Source: Abditibacteriota bacterium
GTDB taxonomy: Bacteria; Armatimonadota; UBA5829
Assembly (NCBI GenBank): GCA_017445025.1
Contig: JAFSVJ010000084.1
Location: 1 to 64,000, forward strand
DNA length: 64,000 bases
Direction of reading: 5' to 3'
The translations under genes and the position numbers were made by a program. This document shows positions 62,087-64,000 of the stretch, piece after piece; the first letter of the stretch is position 1; every line of letters starts with the position of its first letter. The notes beneath the pieces are model-generated. The model was not told where the DNA came from. It did no database searches and saw nothing but the letters and a program-made list of their open reading frames with translations.

Positions 62087-62174
62087 CTTGTCGTTTTTAG
62101 CAAGAGCCGGAAAATCTATGATTTTGCGGTGCCCGACGGCAAAAATCTTTATCACTAAAGATTTTTGACTAGAC
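62087..62174 (+). repeat. 88-bp repeat R2, copy 2
   Basis: Same length as 48829-48916, with only a few differences clustered around GATTTTGCGG versus GATTTTTAGG. The AAAATCTTT / AAAGATTTT hairpin is unchanged. Confidence 0.88.
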
Positions 62175-62343
62175 CCTTGGAATTGGGCAAATACGAAATT
62201 AAAATTTAAATAAGCCTTTTACATAACAGCTTTTTGGGTGGTATGTTTTTTTCACATTCGAAGACAGCAAATAAAAATATTCTACCCAAAAAGGTGTTTA
62301 TAGGTCCTACTCAAGATTTTGGATTTGCTCAATTCCAAGGGCT

Positions 62344-62480
62344 CCCGAAAAGTTGAACAAAGTGAAACTTTTTGGGAATGGAAATAGAAGCATAGGAAAA
62401 AAGGGGAGTTTAAGAGAACCTGCCCTGCCCCCCTTGGGGGGCAACGATGAAAAACAAAAAGTTTTTCATCGTGGGGGGTA
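62344..62480. repeat. Further palindromes in the GntR-DUF6067 gap
   Basis: CTCCCGAAAAGTT / AACTTTTTGGGA at 62343-62377, GCCCCCCttGGGGGGC and AACGATGAAAAAC-aaaa-GTTTTTCATCGT inside C/G runs at about 62426-62477. The remaining part of 62175-62343 shows a GAAGACAGC..TACCCAAAAAGG stretch with no gene. Confidence 0.7.
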
Positions 62481-62492
62481 ATTATACATCAT

Positions 62493-63494
62493 TCAAGCCT
62501 TAGGTATTATAATCTCCGGGTCGATTACTATATTTTTCTCTAAAGTCCATTTTTGATTAATATTATCCACAGACATATCAAACAAAGCCTTGGTTATCTT
62601 ACTATAATCCACTCTAAGCTCGATATAATCGTATTCCAAATTTAGATTCATATCACCCGAAGTGTAAATAATGAATTTACTATCTTTTATATATTCATTA
62701 TATTTTTTAAGATAATATTTAGCTGAAACAAATAAATTATAATTCATAAAAACTATGGCATCAGGAGGCTCTGTAATGGATTCAAAGCCTTTAGTTAAAA
62801 CTTTATTGGATTCCTTTTTTTCTCGGATAATATTTTGGAAAAAATAATAATAGTTTTCTTTCATATAATTACTGTAGAATTTATCTATTGTTGAACCGTA
62901 ATTGTTAAACTCATTCACAAAATCAAAAACTATCACTTTTTCAAATTTATTCTCTTCTAATATTTTTATAAGTTGCCTATGCCTTAATATTTCGTTAATA
63001 CTGACTTTTGCATAAGGGGACAACTCATTTCCAAACTCAACTATGGGAATATGTTTCTCTCTTGCTATGTCAATAAGTTTACAATTCCACTGATATAGAT
63101 TAATAATACAAGCAATTTCATTTATGTTTACAGGACACTTATCTTTAATATCTTCATAAAATACGGGAATCCATTGTGTATCTGAAAAAAGTTTATATAG
63201 GCCGGAAGATATGACAAAATTACGAATTCCAACTAATAAAGGGTCATAAAAAAATTGTTCATCTAATATAATTACAACATATCTTTTAAAAGATTTGAGG
63301 TAAGTTCCGCTGCCATGACGTCTTTCAATAATATTATCCCTTTCAAGCTCAGAGAAAGCATTTCTGACAGTCAAAACGGAAACAGAAAGCTCCTTGGCAA
63401 GATCAGCCTCGCTCTGTATCCTCTTGTCCGGGTCAAAATCATTGGTCTTTATTAAATTTTTAATATATTCAATAACTTTCTCTTTCTTTGTCAT
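62493..63494 (-). CDS. GntR-family regulator with LacI-like sensor domain (AraR-like architecture)
   Basis: A 333-residue transcription factor. The N-terminal winged helix of GntR type (KVIEYIKNLIKTNDFDPDKRIQSEADLAKELSVSVLTVRNAFSELERDNIIERRHGSGTYL) is followed by a periplasmic-binding-protein-like sensor (YVVIILDEQFFYDPLLVGIRNF; PPDAIVFMNYNLFVSAKYYL). This layout is that of AraR and similar sugar-sensing repressors. The ATG at 63494 is used because the duplicate fragment starts at the same codon. It is encoded upstream of the DUF6067-like glycosidase, its likely target. Its native promoter and first 33 codons are separated from it by element E copy 3. Confidence 0.88.
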   Translation of the reverse strand: MTKKEKVIEYIKNLIKTNDFDPDKRIQSEADLAKELSVSVLTVRNAFSELERDNIIERRHGSGTYLKSFKRYVVIILDEQFFYDPLLVGIRNFVISSGLYKLFSDTQWIPVFYEDIKDKCPVNINEIACIINLYQWNCKLIDIAREKHIPIVEFGNELSPYAKVSINEILRHRQLIKILEENKFEKVIVFDFVNEFNNYGSTIDKFYSNYMKENYYYFFQNIIREKKESNKVLTKGFESITEPPDAIVFMNYNLFVSAKYYLKKYNEYIKDSKFIIYTSGDMNLNLEYDYIELRVDYSKITKALFDMSVDNINQKWTLEKNIVIDPEIIIPKA

Positions 63495-63513
63495 AATTAA
63501 TATCACTTAAAAC

Positions 63514-63718
63514 AAAATTCCAACTCCCCTAAAAATATCTAATTTTTTGCTTAACGAAATAACTTTTGTCTTACCAACCCTGACGCTCATTCGTCTTGAA
63601 ACAAAATACCTACGGACTTTGTCCTTGCTCTTTTGCCCCAATACTCATTCGCTACGGGCGGTGACGACAATGCATTATTTCTTACAAAAAATTGATCTTT
63701 TTGGTGATTTGGGATTTT
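63514..63718 (-). mobile_element. Element E, copy 3 (205 bp, terminal inverted repeats)
   Basis: Minus-strand copy with ends AAAATCCCAAATCACC (at 63718) and GGGGAGTTGGAATTTT (at 63514), identical to those of copy 1, and high similarity throughout apart from the central hairpin (GGAC-aaa-GTCC). It is flanked by 103-base direct repeats of the GntR gene start (63394-63496 and 63722-63824), with two differences between them, both synonymous. No coding capacity. Confidence 0.9.
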
Positions 63719-63721
63719 GTT

Positions 63722-63822
63722 TTGGCAAGATCAGCCTCGCTCTGTATCCTCTTGTCCGGGTCAAAATCATTGGTCTTTATTAAATTTTTAATATATTCAA
63801 TAACTTTCTCTTTTTTAGTCAT
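63722..63822 (-). pseudogene. 5' fragment of the GntR regulator gene
   Basis: Starts ATGACTAAAAAAGAG and encodes the first 33 residues (MTKKEKVIEYIKNLIKTNDF and on to ADLAK minus the last base), then runs into the left end of element E copy 3. It keeps the original promoter at 63841-63869. Only codons 3 and 4 differ (silently) from the complete gene. Confidence 0.9.
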
Positions 63823-63840
63823 AACAATTTACCAATAAAT

Positions 63841-63869
63841 ATTATATCATATATAACCAATAATTACAA
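63841..63869 (-). promoter_or_regulatory. Ancestral promoter of the GntR gene
   Basis: Minus strand: TTGTAA (63864-63869), a 17-base spacer and TATAAT (63841-63846) with TG before it. It now drives only the fragment unless transcription reads through element E. Confidence 0.7.
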
Positions 63870-63918
63870 AATTTTAAGTCATTATATTGACTTTTTTATA
63901 ATTTTAAGACTTTCTATA

Positions 63919-63948
63919 TTGATTTTAAGGCCCTATTTATGATATAAT
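63919..63948 (+). promoter_or_regulatory. Promoter for a gene beyond the right edge
   Basis: TTGATT (63919-63924), an 18-base spacer and TATAAT (63943-63948). No start codon with a frame is visible before the window ends. Confidence 0.55.
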
Positions 63949-64000
63949 TATTTGTGGAAGTAATAGATTTCTTGTCACACCATCCCTACCATTCTTATAT

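Overview
The window is a low-GC stretch from a diderm bacterium. The diderm call rests on a full-length TamB (43710-48701). The prepilin with an FTLIELLVV start followed by [14 protein letters not shown], the DUF6067-like glycosidase and the GTP-type PEP carboxykinase fit the Armatimonadota/Planctomycetota/Lentisphaerota sphere, and the [14 protein letters not shown] prepilin head points most to Armatimonadota, perhaps a gut lineage. That placement is inference. Promoters are classic sigma-70 type, many with an extended -10 (TGGTATAAT). No rRNA, tRNA, CRISPR array or prophage was seen.

Layout. 0.4-3.7 kb: lysyl-tRNA synthetase and an ACT-domain malic enzyme. 4.2-7.7 kb: a neurotransmitter:sodium-type symporter, a Gfo/Idh/MocA oxidoreductase and a G5-domain protein. 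7.9-12.7 kb: a surface-protein island with four small one-pass membrane proteins (three sharing a GWSIDG motif), one intact prepilin, a second prepilin whose 5' end is lost beside a solitary tyrosine recombinase, and three copies of a palindromic operator. 13.4-26.7 kb: a polysaccharide cluster (seven GT4-type and two GT2 glycosyltransferases plus a Wzy-like polymerase) interrupted by a ComEC-like metallo-beta-lactamase protein and a membrane-anchored Mrr-like protein. 27-32.2 kb: GH78 rhamnosidase, argG, argF. 32.4-37.2 kb: uronic-acid nucleotide sugars (UDP-glucose dehydrogenase, UDP-glucuronate 4-epimerase, nucleotidyltransferase, a galacturonokinase-like GHMP kinase). 37.4-43.2 kb: a TPR-like protein, pckG, and a minus-strand operon of BspA-type LRR and small proteins. 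43.7-50.4 kb: TamB and a secreted hypothetical. 50.7-58.8 kb: fusA-like, rpsN, rpsH, rplF, rplR, rpsE, rpmD, rplO, secY, adk, map, with two structured gaps. 59-64 kb: a DUF6067-like glycosidase and a GntR regulator.

Most striking are the intergenic regions, which are built from mobile-looking palindromic modules. (1) A 205-257 bp element with imperfect terminal inverted repeats occurs three times. Each copy lies between direct repeats of 64-103 bp taken from the start or end of a gene, always leaving one complete gene on its right-hand side and a truncated gene end on its left-hand side. (2) A scaffold of conserved C/G-rich linkers carries two hairpins whose stem sequences differ completely from copy to copy. 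(3) Several CCCAAAAAGTNN palindromes nest with that scaffold in both directions. Together these suggest an active hairpin-based mobile system that is not described to my knowledge, although strain-mixture misassembly must be excluded for (1).
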